A stretch of DNA of 64,000 bases, taken from positions 1,116,001-1,180,000 of the forward strand of contig JBAJFG010000019.1 in the NCBI GenBank assembly GCA_037903475.1. Direction: 5' to 3'. A model generated the notes under the pieces. That model saw only the letters and a list, made by a program, of their open reading frames with translations. It made no database searches and was not told the DNA's origin. Of the stretch, positions 33,468 through 44,930 are shown in pieces; the first letter of the stretch is position 1; the number at the start of each line of letters is the position of its first letter. This stretch comes from Ancylostoma caninum (taxonomy: Eukaryota > Nematoda > Chromadorea > Rhabditida > Ancylostomatidae). The position numbers were made by a program, and so were the translations under genes.

Positions 33468-34856
33468 TATCGATTACTTCATTGCGACCGGATATCCGCT
33501 GTTTTTGTCCGTTTTTCTTCAGATTTTTTTTTACATTTTCGTTCCTGTCTCGTTGATTTTTCATCTATTCCAGGCCAGAATGAAAAAAAGTCGACGATGT
33601 GGTATAAAAATAGGTCGACAAGTATGAAATGTTGCATTTCATGAGCAATTAGTTTGACAGGTGGTATCTTCGAAGTTTTACTGGATCACTTTTCATCTTT
33701 GATTTCTTGACGGAAACACATCCTCTCTCTTTCACCACCGCTTACTTGAGTTTTTGATCGTTATTAAATATTTGTTGGAGAGCAACTTTTGCGAAACTAC
33801 TCTATGACCGAAAATCGTGTCTTTTTGGAATGTGGGTTGAACCAGAAAGCCGCTCAAGCTAAAACAACTGAAAACATCATAGAAATAGGTGCCAAACTCG
33901 ACCTGCATGCGCGGTAAATTTTGACGAGGTATTTGAGGCAGTACGAGAAAGTAGGTGGTTCGATAAACGAACTTTTCGCAATTTGAACTCGAAAATTAAT
34001 GCCAACTTCCGCTCACTTTTCGCAAAGCCACGCTGTTTACTCCAGAGCAAAGATGAGAGTCTAGCCGCTAGTCGCAGTTCTGGACAGATCTTCCTCGACC
34101 TGTCCACATCTCCTTGAGAGAAAGCTCTGTTCTTAGGAGAAAAAAGTAATTTCCAACTGTTAAGAACGCCCTTCGCTACTTTATCGCCACTTGCCTTCCA
34201 CTCTTCTGAGATGTTGGCGCAACCAGGCGACCATTGAAACAGCAATGCTGTGCCGGTACCATAGGGGCATACATGGAATCCCTGTAGCGCCTCTCGTTTG
34301 AGAAATAGGACTCCGAACTTTGTTATTCAAAATCGGACATCTTATGCTTGACGACCTAATACAATGGTAGATTTGGTGGCGACGACTATACAAGGTAATC
34401 CGATCCTCCGCTTGGTCGTTAAGATGGCCTTGTTAAGGCTGATAACACGCGGATGAAGAGAACATTGGAACAGTTGATGAAGCGTCAGCGATTCAACCCT
34501 GTATAACACAGTGGGCGTCGAAAATTTACGCCCCCCCCTAATGTTCCACTTCGGAAGAGGATGAGGATTTTCTGTGTTGCTACACTGATAAGCATTCAGC
34601 ATTCCTATTTCGTCGAGAAACTCCCAAACACTTTCACTCTTCATCCTCTAAAATGGTATCACCCTTTTTTTGACTATTGTGACCATGAGAAGCTAGTAGC
34701 CACAGAGTAACCATAATCACAATTCTATTTTAAAATTGCAGAACACTTTGTTTAAAACTAAGAACAAATATCAGTACTACGTACAAAAATCGATGACAAC
34801 ACTGGGTAAAATATAAATATAGAAAAGATCAAAAGTGACATCAGTGACGCATCGGA
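33468..34856. other. two unassigned minus-strand open frames
   Basis: The minus-strand frames 34245-33877 (122 codons, containing LLFQWSPGCANISEEWKASG) and 34644-34342 (100 codons) are longer than their neighbours. They can be read as parts of one broken sequence with frameshifts between. I recognise no family. A decayed mobile-element ORF is possible. Confidence 0.3.
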
Positions 34857-35345
34857 TTATTTCCGAGACGCCGTACGCAGCTTTGCTGCACGAGCTGACG
34901 ACGGAGATGCAGTCTGAAACGAATACTATTAGGAAAGAACGACAATGACAAACGTTATGAAAGTGAAAATAATAACTGGTTATAGTCAAGCAACCTACAT
35001 CATATGGCGCTACGACCTTCTTGGAGGCCAAAGCAGCAACTCGCGAGCTTCTTCGCCCTCCTGGCAGTTCAGCAGCAGTTGATTCCTCCGTGGTGCAATC
35101 CTCTTTCCCTCATCGCTCTCCTTCTCGTCTTTGGCATCCTCTACAACTTCTTTAACGGTCCCTGCATCCCTGACGAGCCGTGCCTCTTCTTCACGCCGGA
35201 TCTTGTGTCGGACTATATTGAAAAAAAAAATGACACACTCATTTGACGCGATCCATCGCTTTACGAAATCTTCTTTCGTCTCTTTTGTAGGACGCCTTCG
35301 AGCCAAAAAAATAGGCAGTCCACACCTGAAACAGTCACATTCCAT
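34857..35345 (-). CDS. unrecognised basic protein, possible 3' exons
   Basis: A last exon at 34913-34857 (TASPSSARAAKLRTASRK, TAA) begins after a good acceptor (TTTCAG) in phase 0. The exon upstream ends at donor GTAGGT (34998) in phase 0 and reads ...RRSSRVAALASKKVVAPYD. Further upstream (35230-35100), after a T-rich acceptor, comes a Lys/Glu-rich stretch (RREEEARLVRDAGTVKEVVE) in another frame, so a frameshift or a missed exon is needed. The polypeptide would be highly charged and basic at its C-terminus. I recognise no domain and the gene may be real but incompletely read. Confidence 0.3.
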
Positions 35346-37200
35346 TTGTACCGTGCCAAGTCCAAACAGTACAAGATTGATTCACCTCTTCGTCCTCCTT
35401 ATGATTGGACCAAACATGAAGTGCGCCGAGAAGTTGAACGAATCTGTGGAGACGAAGGATGCGAATGACGTCATCTAAAAAAGATAAGCATACATAAATG
35501 GTCAAACGTGTCAAAAGAGCTGTCAAGAAATGCAGCAACGTGAAATATGGGAAGTGAAGCAAAAAAATCGTTGCAAAGGTAGGAGGCCAAAATGGAGGAT
35601 GGAGGACTATACGTGGTGGACCAAGAGCGGCGAAAACGTCGTAACTCCATAAGCAAGCAAATGAAGTGATCCAATAAAGATCAGTTTTTATATGGCGGTG
35701 GAGCACCTCCTACAATGTGGCGAGATTGCGCCATCGATGAGGTCACCACAAGCGCAACGTCCTCGCACATTCGTAACAACCCCTAGGGATATGACCCAGG
35801 TACACCTTCTGCGTAGGCGTTATGACTTGCGGATATGCAATCCGTAAAAGAGTATGACACATAACCGCATGCAAACAAACGCGACAAGACTAATTGAGAG
35901 ACTATTAAAGCCTTATTTGCCATATTGTTAACCATCCAATGCAATTTACACAAAGGTGATAGAGTACTAAAGAAGTCGGAGTCGTCACGGTACGAACGCG
36001 GCAAATCTGAGATCGCTCAGAGAAGTAAATTTTTGCACAGGAGAGTTTCCAGTGACGCGCTAAACATGAATTCCAAATCCGCGTCTTTCCACAATCGAAC
36101 CCACCGCTCGACTACGGTAGGCGTTCTGTAAGTTTTAGTCATCAAAATTTTTTTCACATGAGGGTTTTCTGACGTGCTCAACACCAGCTTCACGTCCACT
36201 CAGAGCCACAATTTGCGCAACTGCCATAGGCGTACCATAAATGTGAGGCTCGCAAAGCTATCGAATTTCCCGCATAAGGGTTGTCCGACGTACTGAGCAC
36301 AAATTTCATAGCGCCTTCTGATCTACATTGCATCCCATTGTGCAATTACTGTACGTAAGAGCATATCAGCTGCATTTCAGCAATGCGTCTCTGCCCATTC
36401 CTCACCATAAAATCGCACTTCTGACGTGCGCACACATTCATTATGAGTTTCCACTGAGTGAACCTGTTGTCTATCAACTTCTGACCATTTTTTATTCGGA
36501 GAAAAGGATGTGAGATGATTCCGTTGTTCTCGCTGACTTGTTGTTGTTGTTGTTCGAGCAGCATGTGCAGCACTGAACTGAACATCAAGAACATCACGAG
36601 TTTGAATGATGGCGCAGGCAACTTTTCACTTCTTCTCCTGGTCGCTACGCTAAAACTTGTGGTAATTGTCAAGGCTACATTTTCATACTTTTGCATACAT
36701 TACGTGAGGTTGAAACGTTCTGGAATAAAGTCGTACGTAGATGCTAGAGTCATATTTTTATAAGTTTTTTATTACTAACCATTCCGCGTATTCGCACAAT
36801 TGAAGCATTGCTTGGAATATTTTTTGCGGTCAGCGGGTAGCAGGAACAGATGCACCTCTTTGCCAATAGTTTACTGAATCATGTTGTAAAGTTCAGTTTT
36901 TTTTCACTGCATTTTTTTCAAAGATTCCTGGTCCTGGTCCAAGTAAATGAAGCTGTCATCATACTCCACGTGGACTTTAGCACTCTGTGTCGCGATTTCC
37001 AACAACGCCTATCGATTTTTTGAGAGGTGGGGGGGGAGGATAGTGGGAAAATGGGTGGTGGCGCCGCTGCTTCACCAAGTCGATACCTATTAAAATCAAC
37101 GCGGGGAACAGTAAAGCAGAGTGCTATACTCTACGATGAATACGGCTGTAACCGAAACCATCATCTAAAAGATGAGTAATCTCATACCTACGGACATGAT
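35346..37200. other. no gene seen
   Basis: Only short frames without splice support or family resemblance. Poly-T and poly-G runs near 36890-36930 and 37025. Confidence 0.5.
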
Positions 37201-37214
37201 TGCCCAGCGCCTGC

Positions 37215-37411
37215 ATGCATCATTGGGACAACCCAGAGTGAAAGTGTTGACGCCCTCGTTAACGATGGTTAAACTTGAGGGGTGGTGTATGATGATGCCA
37301 TCAGTTGGGGCACGTACACAGTCTCACGCCACGGTAAACATGTTAATGGATGCCAGGTGGAGGGATAATTCACGCAGGTTAACACGTTTACCATGGGTTA
37401 TCTCAATGATT
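37215..37411. repeat. palindromic MITE-like repeat, ATGCATC family, copy 2
   Basis: It starts ATGCATCATTGGGACAACCC and ends with TACCATGGGTTATCTCAATG, inverted complements of each other with mismatches. The inner arms contain AGTGTTGACGCC and TTAACACGTTTACC. It is longer than the other copies because of extra internal sequence. Confidence 0.65.
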
Positions 37412-37513
37412 CGTCTGTTTCCGGTACCGTAAAGTGGCCAACCGCCTGAGTTGGCTCCTTGTGAAGTCTGAGAAATCAGTACAACCATGTGTGCGCTATC
37501 ACTTTTTGTCGCC

Positions 37514-37620
37514 ATGCATCATTGAGATTATCCAGGATATACGCGTTAACGCTCCCGATTTTAGCATTGCAGACAATATGGGTTGGTTAACGAGTCTACT
37601 TTGGGTAACCTCAACAATGA
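37514..37620. repeat. palindromic MITE-like repeat, ATGCATC family, copy 3
   Basis: It starts ATGCATCATTGAGATTATCC and ends TTTGGGTAACCTCAACAATG. Same layout and size as copies 1 and 4. It lies 198 bases from the stop codon of the CC-type gene. Confidence 0.65.
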
Positions 37621-37818
37621 AGGCGGACCTTTTATAACGAGATCGGACCTTTTATAACGAGATATCTTCAAGAGGTGGAATACTTTGAAAACACTGAACA
37701 TTTTAGGAAAAAGTAAAGAACCACTTGGGAAAAGAACATTCATTGAGAGTCCATTGTACACTAGGACATGCAGAAGACACGTTCATTAGATTATGAATCA
37801 ACATTGAGCTGTAATGGA

Positions 37819-39046
37819 TCAGCAGCAAATGTTGCCAGCCTGACAAGTCCTGCCACCAACACAGGCAGTGTTCAGGTAGGCACCGAACAGCATAACGTTA
37901 CTCGGACATTGTTGCCAACAGAAACCATTGTTGCACGTGAAACCTCCAAGGCAGATTCCCTGAAATTGGTGAGCGACTGGAGCTTTGTTTAGACGAGCAG
38001 AACAGAAAAATTGGGGAATTGTTGAGAATAATTGTTTTGGACCTGTTGTGTGAATAATATAATACTTGAACAAGCTGTGGTAGCTTAATGATGAGCATAT
38101 GCTCCACGAGAAGTGTGGTACCTAGCGCCATCATCATTTTGCCGACTCAGTTTCGATGCTTTTTTGCGTCGGTGGTGGCAATGACACGCTCAAACAATCA
38201 ATAGGCATCGTAATCAGAGTTGCTGAGCGGTGAAGACAAAGCGCGCTATATTCTCCATGATGTACGGCAGCACCTTATGCCTGGATGCATTACTAAGTTA
38301 CCCAAGGTAAATACATTGACGCCTGTATTATCGGTGGGTAAATATGGGTGGTGCTAGCATGCTTACCCCGGGCAATCTCAATGATGCATGTGGCCTCTGA
38401 GCTGGCACGAGTAAAACTGATCAGCAATCGCATCGATACATTCATTCTTGTTTCACAAATTTTCTATATTTTATAACGTGAAATCAAACAGTTTCCATAA
38501 AAATCACATTTTTACGAACCATCTGGTTTACGAAATAGTAAACTTTTGCTCTGAAGATTTAAGCACGGTTAACTTCTGAAGTTGCAGTGTCACTGCATCT
38601 CACTACTTGCACACAATTGATCAATACTCATAACTTACATCGCATCGCCCTGCACTTCGGACAACCGGGCGTTCACAACAGTAGTTTGACTCAGTGCAGA
38701 CGCCCGAAGAGCATCTCCCATTCGTACAGGATCCGGGGGCTGCCAAACCGGCGCATGCTTCTGGAATACTTTTCATTGTTTCAGGAAATTCCAAAATCGG
38801 TTTTTTAGAGGTGTGGACAAGTAGGCGAAGCTTACAATTCCACTCATTTGCAGTCGTTGTACAACACAATCCCGTCATACACATTTGACCGGCTTGGTAG
38901 TGACCTCGCCGCTGCACCTAACCTCAGTAGTTGATTCGGGCGAGGGTGCGAAAGTTAGGTTGGTGAGCACATACCGCAGCTATTTGAAGGAGCAGGAGTC
39001 GTGGGGACTGTGCAGCAGCATCCATTGTTACAAAAAATGTGCACCA
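37819..39046 (-). CDS. CC-type cysteine-rich secreted protein, 3' exons
   Basis: Three phase-consistent minus-strand exons: 39046-38975, 38904-38639 and 37959-37819 (TGA 37821-37819). Residues repeat the pattern GxCxxGxCxxG..C....CC: CNNGCCC; GHYQAGQMCMTGLCC; ACAGLAAPGSCTNGRCSSG followed by C....NYCC; ICLGGFTCNNGFCW; ACVGGRTCQAGNICC. This is the layout of the nematode CC domain (PF04942-type) found in small secreted proteins. The protein ends on the final double cysteine. The 5' exons and signal peptide were not found; the acceptor before 38904 (GGCGAG) is weak. The last intron (37960-38638) contains repeat copy 4. Confidence 0.6.
38285..38389. repeat. palindromic MITE-like repeat, ATGCATC family, copy 4
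   Basis: A 105-bp palindrome bounded by GATGCAT and ATGCAT. Arms read ACTAAGTTACCCAAGGTAAA and TTACCCCGGGCAATCTCAAT. It lies inside an intron of the CC-type gene. Confidence 0.7.
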
Positions 39047-39408
39047 CTAAAAAAGAGATAAATGGTTGATTACAAGCAAAGATCCCTTAATAAAGCATTG
39101 CAACGGACACTCTACGAGATACGTGGTCGTGCAAAGTCTCACGACCCATGGATGAGTGGTTTCATAGGGGAAAAAAGCTAGCAAACAAAGGTTCAGTACT
39201 TTTTTAAAGTCCAAAACCAGCGTAATATTAGTATTCCATAAGCGGATCAGTTTGTTCTCAAAATTCTCATCGCCGCACATGTGAAAAAAGTGCGAAGCAT
39301 AGGCGTATTCGTCTGCGTCACCTTATAGTCTGAACAACCCTTACATCGCCGAGCGCTGGAAATACGTACACATAAGCACGGAGAGGACCGAGATTAACAA
39401 TCTCTGCC

Positions 39409-39757
39409 CAGGAAACTTAAAAACCGTCTTTTGCATGGAACTGAAAGATGCAAAGCCCACGATTGAGGTGTGCAATCTTTTAATCAATAGTTCCCGTGCA
39501 AAACCCATGCAAACCCCATGCATTCACGTGCGAAACCCAAGCGCCTCCTAAAATCAGATGCAAATTCGTTACAAAACACGGAAAACCCATGCATATCCAT
39601 GGATGTGCATGAGTTTGGATTGAGTATTGCTTGTATAGAACTATTGATTAAAAAACCGTGTTTTGCATGAGCACGCATGTCTTAATCATGGGATGTGCAT
39701 CTTTTAATCTCATGCAAATCTTTCAATCTCATGCAAAACACGGTTTTTAAGTTTCTG
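39409..39757. repeat. foldback element with nested inverted repeats
   Basis: The outer arms are CAGGAAACTTAAAAACCG and CGGTTTTTAAGTTTCTG. An inner pair is ATCTTTTAATCAATAGTTC and GAACTATTGATTAAAAAACC. Between them the words AAACCCATGC and TTTGCATGAG recur. About 349 bases in all, no coding capacity. It is of MITE or foldback type with no clear target duplication. Confidence 0.7.
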
Positions 39758-40738
39758 AATGATGAGACTGCTTTGGTCGACAGCCGTACATTAAAAGGGT
39801 ACCCTCCTCCTGATTATTAATATGCTCAAACCAGTTTTGAGCCAGGAATTACAAACCGAAGAGAAAGCTCCAAGCTAGATAAGGAAAACAAAACTTCTCC
39901 CTTGCTACTTCACTTTTCCTATCTCGAGAGCCGTCAAAAATTACACTATGTTATATGCTTCGTACCTACGCGTAGTTCCTACGTTCTGCGTAAATCCCAA
40001 TATTGCTATCCAAAAGTGCGAGTCGCCAGGCTTATTGTTCAATGTTTTGCTCGCAATTTTGTTTCCTTTTATTGAACTGGGTACTTTGCCAAAATATGTA
40101 ATGCCGAACCTCACTATTATATAGCACCAAATCAGCTGGAAAGTGCATCGTCCGCGACGAAAATAAAAAAAATCCGTGCTTTTCTACCGCAAAATATAAC
40201 GACTAACGAAGGAGCTTAATCTGCAACTCTGCCTTTTCATGCAAAAGTTTCCTTATTCGGTTGATATTCAAAAACTAAATCCACAGCGTTCGCTCCACAA
40301 TAATGAAATACAGGCGCGCTCTGGATGAAACGAAAATTGAACGATTTGAATAGCGAACAATTGTGACAGTAAAGTAAACATATGTAAGCAACAATGAGTC
40401 GAAGAAAATTCCTGGAGAAATAGAGACGATGGCATGATGAAGAGGATTCTTGTAGAAGCAACAGGAAGACATAAGAAAGAGCAGCTGGTCTGCAAGGGTG
40501 AGCGATGATTTCCGTGGAATATCGATCCGCTGGTCCCGTGAGGATTCACCCAGCTCCATAAATCGGTTTTCAAGCTAATTTCCTGCGCATCTCTCGCCAC
40601 CATTGTCTATCGCTGCAGCATATACCAAGATAGGAAAGGATTTCGCAAGACTCTCATCGTCTGATGCGAGAAAAATCTGGACCCTTACCAGTCTTTATAT
40701 CTTTATTATATAGGAGGATATTTTATATATATATATAT
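39758..40738. other. no gene supported
   Basis: AT-rich sequence upstream (on the minus strand) of the CC-type gene. It may hold that gene's 5' exons, but I could not identify one with cysteines and matching phase. Confidence 0.35.
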
Positions 40739-41010
40739 CAGTGGCGGACGCAGAAAGTGGGCGGGAGGGGGGGCGTGGGAAGAAAAGTGGGGTCTCCGCC
40801 GTTTTGGGGACCCAGACGGAAAATAAAATTAATAATAATATTAATTATAATAATAAACAATAAATAAAAAATATATCAAAAATAATAATAAAAATAAACA
40901 ATTAAAAATAAACTAACACAATTTTTTTATTTGTATTGTAAAGTAATTTCGAAAATTTGGCGACCCATTCTCGGGGGGGGCGCGCGCCCCCCCCCCTGCG
41001 TCCGCCACTG
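40739..41010. mobile_element. hAT-like MITE with CAGTGGCGGACGCAG ends
   Basis: A 272-bp element with perfect ends CAGTGGCGGACGCAG and CTGCGTCCGCCACTG, set in a TATATATA tract on both sides, so an 8-base hAT duplication would be hidden in the repeat. The inside is G-rich on the left, C-rich on the right and AT-rich in the middle. The ends resemble hAT-type non-autonomous elements (CAGTGGCGGA...). Confidence 0.8.
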
Positions 41011-41129
41011 ATATATATATATATATATATAGGAGAATTTTCAGTGAAAGTGCACCAGCTTAAAAGTTTGCGCCCATCTTCGAGATATTTGTTCATCAAG
41101 ACACAAACTGAAAATAGATGAGGTCCTCT

Positions 41130-42060
41130 ATCTCGTAGGTCCACCTCTACTCAATATCACTTCATATATTCGTTTTTTCATACTGAAAAGAAAGCTACAG
41201 ATGGTATCCATTGGCGTGGATGACAAGGCAGAAAGGACAGCTCCCTTCAGACCAATCACGGGTATTGTACGGGCTCCATCGGTGTAGATTTTGCGAGCGA
41301 CGATGGTCCTTAGGATGTGGATGAGATCGGGAGAATACGAAGGTCAGTTCAAAGATGCAACGCTAGTGAGCTTGCAGCCAGCTGCGAGTTGACTTGGAGC
41401 GATGAAATGATTGCTTATCTTGTTGAGAATTGAGGTTATAGGTGGCGTTTCTAGCAAAATCCAACCTTACCAAACGATGCTGTTCAGTAAACCTATGGGT
41501 TGCTATGTGACGGAGGTAGAGGAGCAAGCGCACTTGTAAAACGTCGCACCTAAGTTCATACCTGTGTATGTGAATCCCAATTTCGGAGCTGGAGAAAACA
41601 CCCCGGACTACCATACTTCCGCCGGCGAAATTGCTCCTGAAAAACAGCAGTGGTTCCTTTCTGAATTCTCTTCGGTAATGAGTGTTTCCATCAGGTCCGT
41701 TGAGCTTGAATTTCTCTCTCCGGAAAACACCACCTACAACATTGTAATGTAATCTTAGACGTAAAAACAGGAAAAGAGGTTACCTGAGCCCAGTTTGTGC
41801 ACATGGCGTTTCTAGCAAAATCCAACCTTACCAAACGATGCTGTTCAGTAAACCTAAGGGTTTCAATTTCTGCCACATTAGATTTCGACGGTGTGTCTCC
41901 CTGATGATAGCTGACTTCGAAATGCCCAGTGATAATTCAGCTCGGATCTCTGATTCACAGATATAATCGCGTTGGCAGCTAGTCGACCGACATGATCTTC
42001 ATCCACTCTCGTCAATTTTGGGGGCGACCTCTTCTGTTTTTATTTTTCGGTCCCTAATCA
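41130..42060 (-). pseudogene. Tc1-like transposase relic with internal duplication
   Basis: Read on the minus strand with frameshifts: RRGRPPKLTRVDEDHVGRLA (42030-41965); LRFTEQHRLVRLDFARNAM (near 41860-41804); VFREKFKLNGPDGNTHYRRE and GGSMVVRGVFSSSEIG (41735-41570), which correspond to the Tc1 motifs FSDE..FNLDGPDG and GGSVMVWGCFSSSG. The RFTEQHRLVRLDFARNA block then appears again (41495-41441). Near 41330-41130 come SPDLIHI and a tail like that of Tc1 (LKGAVLSALSSTPMDTI). The first catalytic Asp (of FSDE) is replaced. Stops and frame changes show decay. Confidence 0.7.
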
Positions 42061-42463
42061 TAAGGATCCTTCAAAATACGGCAGCCCAACGTCATGATCT
42101 GCCAATTTGCTTCGCAGAGCTCGTGTTGTTCATGCCAGCAAGGTAAAGTGTAAAGTGCGATTTGAGCGTTCTCAGACGATGATAGGCAAGAAGCCCTACG
42201 CATAACTTCCGAATGTAAATCTCGGAATTCTTGACGGTGTTTGCACACCGTGTCTCACAATCAGAATATAGCACGCGGTACTATTTGGAGCTCCCAAATA
42301 CGTAGCCCCTTTTGCTCTCCTGGGCGTAAACCACGCCCATGATTTCACCATTCGTTTTGGTACACAGCCCTTGCGTAGTAATGGGCATATGAACAGCATT
42401 CATCTCATTTTTTATCCGTATTCGGCGTTTCTCAATCTGTAATACAAACCCCAGACATCTTAA

Positions 42464-42879
42464 AGGCAGCAAGAGCCGAAACCCTCGACTCGGGACTGAG
42501 GTGCGGTTGGCGAAGTACAGACTCAGCACATCACAAATGTGAAACGAACACAAACAATGATGGCTTACCTGCAGAGAAAATGGAAACGTCGTCGCGAACA
42601 CTCCTGGCCGAGTTCGCGCCGGTACGAGTCTTCCTCGGCGCTGAAGTCATTGTGGCGCGTGGTTCGGCGCAAAAGTAGTACGAAATGCGTTCAACTCGCA
42701 AGGTTTCGTGGTGGGACGCGCACACCTGACATCGGAGCACTCGTCCGGCGACGATGGTTCCTGTTTCTCTGCAGGTAAGCCATCATAACCTCTGTTCGTT
42801 TCACATTTATGATGTGCTGAGTCTGTACTTCACAACCTGCACCTCAGCTCGGAGTCGAGGATTTCGGCTCTTGCTGCCT
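42464..42879. mobile_element. TTAA-flanked inverted-repeat element, AGGCA family, copy E3
   Basis: A 416-bp element with ends AGGCAGCAAGAGCCGAAA and TTTCGGCTCTTGCTGCCT, flanked by TTAA (42460-42463 and 42880-42883). The inverted repeats continue inward for about 120 bases (AAGTACAGACTCAGCACATC against GATGTGCTGAGTCTGTACTT), so the transcript would form a long hairpin. It has the same length as E1 although the inner sequence differs. Confidence 0.88.
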
Positions 42880-42890
42880 TTAAACAAATG

Positions 42891-42947
42891 TGTCAGTTTT
42901 GAGGAAACATGCCCAACAACTTTGGGCATGTTTCCCCAAAATTGACA
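42891..42947. repeat. 57-base near-perfect hairpin
   Basis: The arms TGTCAGTTTTGAGGAAACAT and GGGCATGTTTCCCCAAAATT form a stem of about 26 pairs with a 4-base loop. It lies 7 bases outside the right TTAA of element E3. It is a small palindromic element or a cruciform; microRNA-like folding is possible but nothing else supports that. Confidence 0.6.
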
Positions 42948-44930
42948 ACTTTTAGAAATTATGTATTGAATCCTCTTCAAGCTGTCCTTCAGTTCCGCTT
43001 CCTCCGTGGATCGAATTCCGCTTCCTCGAACCAAAAAGTGAAGTTTGAGTGAAACTCATTCCCAGGGTATTCCTGCGGTGCCCGAGTTGACCGATCAACC
43101 CTTGCACAGAAAGTGAATATCCGTCAGAATACACAAATACCCGTGAATATACGTCAGGCGCGTAAATGGAAATTTCGGAATAGGCATCGGCGAAATTCTA
43201 CTACACAACTTCGGCAGTTTTTATGTTCCTATTTGCCTTATCGAAATAATGTTCGTTTTCTTTCATCATGGTATTTCTTCTCTGCGCAGAGGTAGCAGAG
43301 GTAGTCACTGCTCTATGAAGCTTTCTGGAATTTAGTCGTGTCTTTGTGAGTGTTGTCACTTCACCATTTTACATGACTCCATCAGATATCATTTCAGGAA
43401 GAATACGAGGTGGTACCAGTGCGAAAATTTGAGTGAAAACTTCGCCTGGATTTCTAGCGGCGTGAGTACATGTTTTATTCTTCTTTGTTCGCAATTATTA
43501 TTTGTAGTCATAATTTATTGAACATCAAAGCCAAACGAAGATCTTTGGTAGAAGAATGTGGAGGAATTGCGAAGGATAAGGTAGTGTCGTCGGGTCGATG
43601 AGTACGTGAACGTCCTGGATGTTGGAGGTGTTAAATTTTTTTCTGTACTTTATTGAATAAAGAGCTCTTTCAGCATTTGCTTATTTTCCTTTAGGTGGTT
43701 ATTGATCTCACTTGGAATGTTTTGTTAAATTTGTTTAACTATTTCCGTTTGTGCCATTTTCGTCGAGATTGTTCAGCATTTTTTTGAAATTTCATGTATT
43801 TCACGAACCTTTCTTGTTCTTTGATATTCCTCTACGTCGTTCGATTGTAATTTTTGCCAGTGTATTGAGAAACAGAAGTCTTTCTTTCTAGTTGTTTTCT
43901 ATCGATAGCGTATAATTTAGTAGCAATTAAGGTCGTTATAAGCTCGAAAACTCTATACATTTGCGGACTGGTCGATGGTGATCACAGGGCTGCTCGCCGG
44001 CCACTGCCAGATTGGGCGGCTTCACACGTCGGGCTGACCGAGGAGATGGTCAGCCCGGTTACTGATTGGGCTCAAACTGTTCTTCTCGTCCGAGCCGCAG
44101 CGGCAGACATGCGCACACAGGTTTGACATGGCAGGACGAGTTCGACACAGCTAGGCTTATGAGCCGTGTGCGATCACGACACACTCGGTAGAAACCCTGT
44201 TTAAACACTCAAAGCGGACTTCTGTGCGCAAAAGTAAGACTGCGTAAGCTGTTTACTCCTACATGATCATGTCGAAGAAACATCCGTGAAAAATCCTCCG
44301 CGACACAAAGCCTATTCGCACGTCACCAAAATCGGCCACCAAGGAATCAAGGTAGACGGATGAAAAGACATTATCTTCTGTGTCACTCAGAATTGACAAT
44401 TTCAGACAGCCACTTGCTTTCACCGCCTAAGCTTTTCCTGGTGGAGAGAAATATTCCACCACTGAAGTTTTCCCTAGTGGAAAAGTGTTCATTTATTCAT
44501 TATTTTACACTCTATTATGCTGCACTTATATAAGCGATGGAAGGAGAACGAGAGCACCCCGTCGAGGACGCTATGCTCTGCTCCCCCCTTCCAAATCTGT
44601 GGTGGCCAAGAGCACTGCCTCTGACGCGCTCCGAGGGTTCCTTCCACTCCCAGAGACGACCTATATGTATAAGGGCGCCGTTCTTGCTAGCGGCGTATGA
44701 GAGTTCGCACCGCAGGAGCTGATCGATGATGGGAGTTGACACACTCTAGACGTCCTGCTCAGTATCGATTGATGATGGGTGGCGATGGATGTGTATGAGT
44801 AAGGTTTTACTACACCAATGTTTGAAGAGCAGACAACAAGAACTGATTAACTAAGATGGATGAAAGAATTGATGCGTGAAAGCTGAGGAAGTGAAAGCAC
44901 AGCAATCTTAAGCTCCTAAGTTTTTACACT
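42948..44930. other. no gene supported; one short hairpin
   Basis: One exon-like piece (43399-43461, reading RWYQCENLSENFAWISSG) has a good acceptor and donor but no partner. A perfect 9-bp hairpin GGGCTGACC/GGTCAGCCC lies at 44031-44056. TATATAAG at 44526 has no gene placed to use it. Confidence 0.4.

Noticed and set aside
44526..44533. TATATAAG as a promoter
   Set aside because: No coding exon or transcript start is placed to use it.
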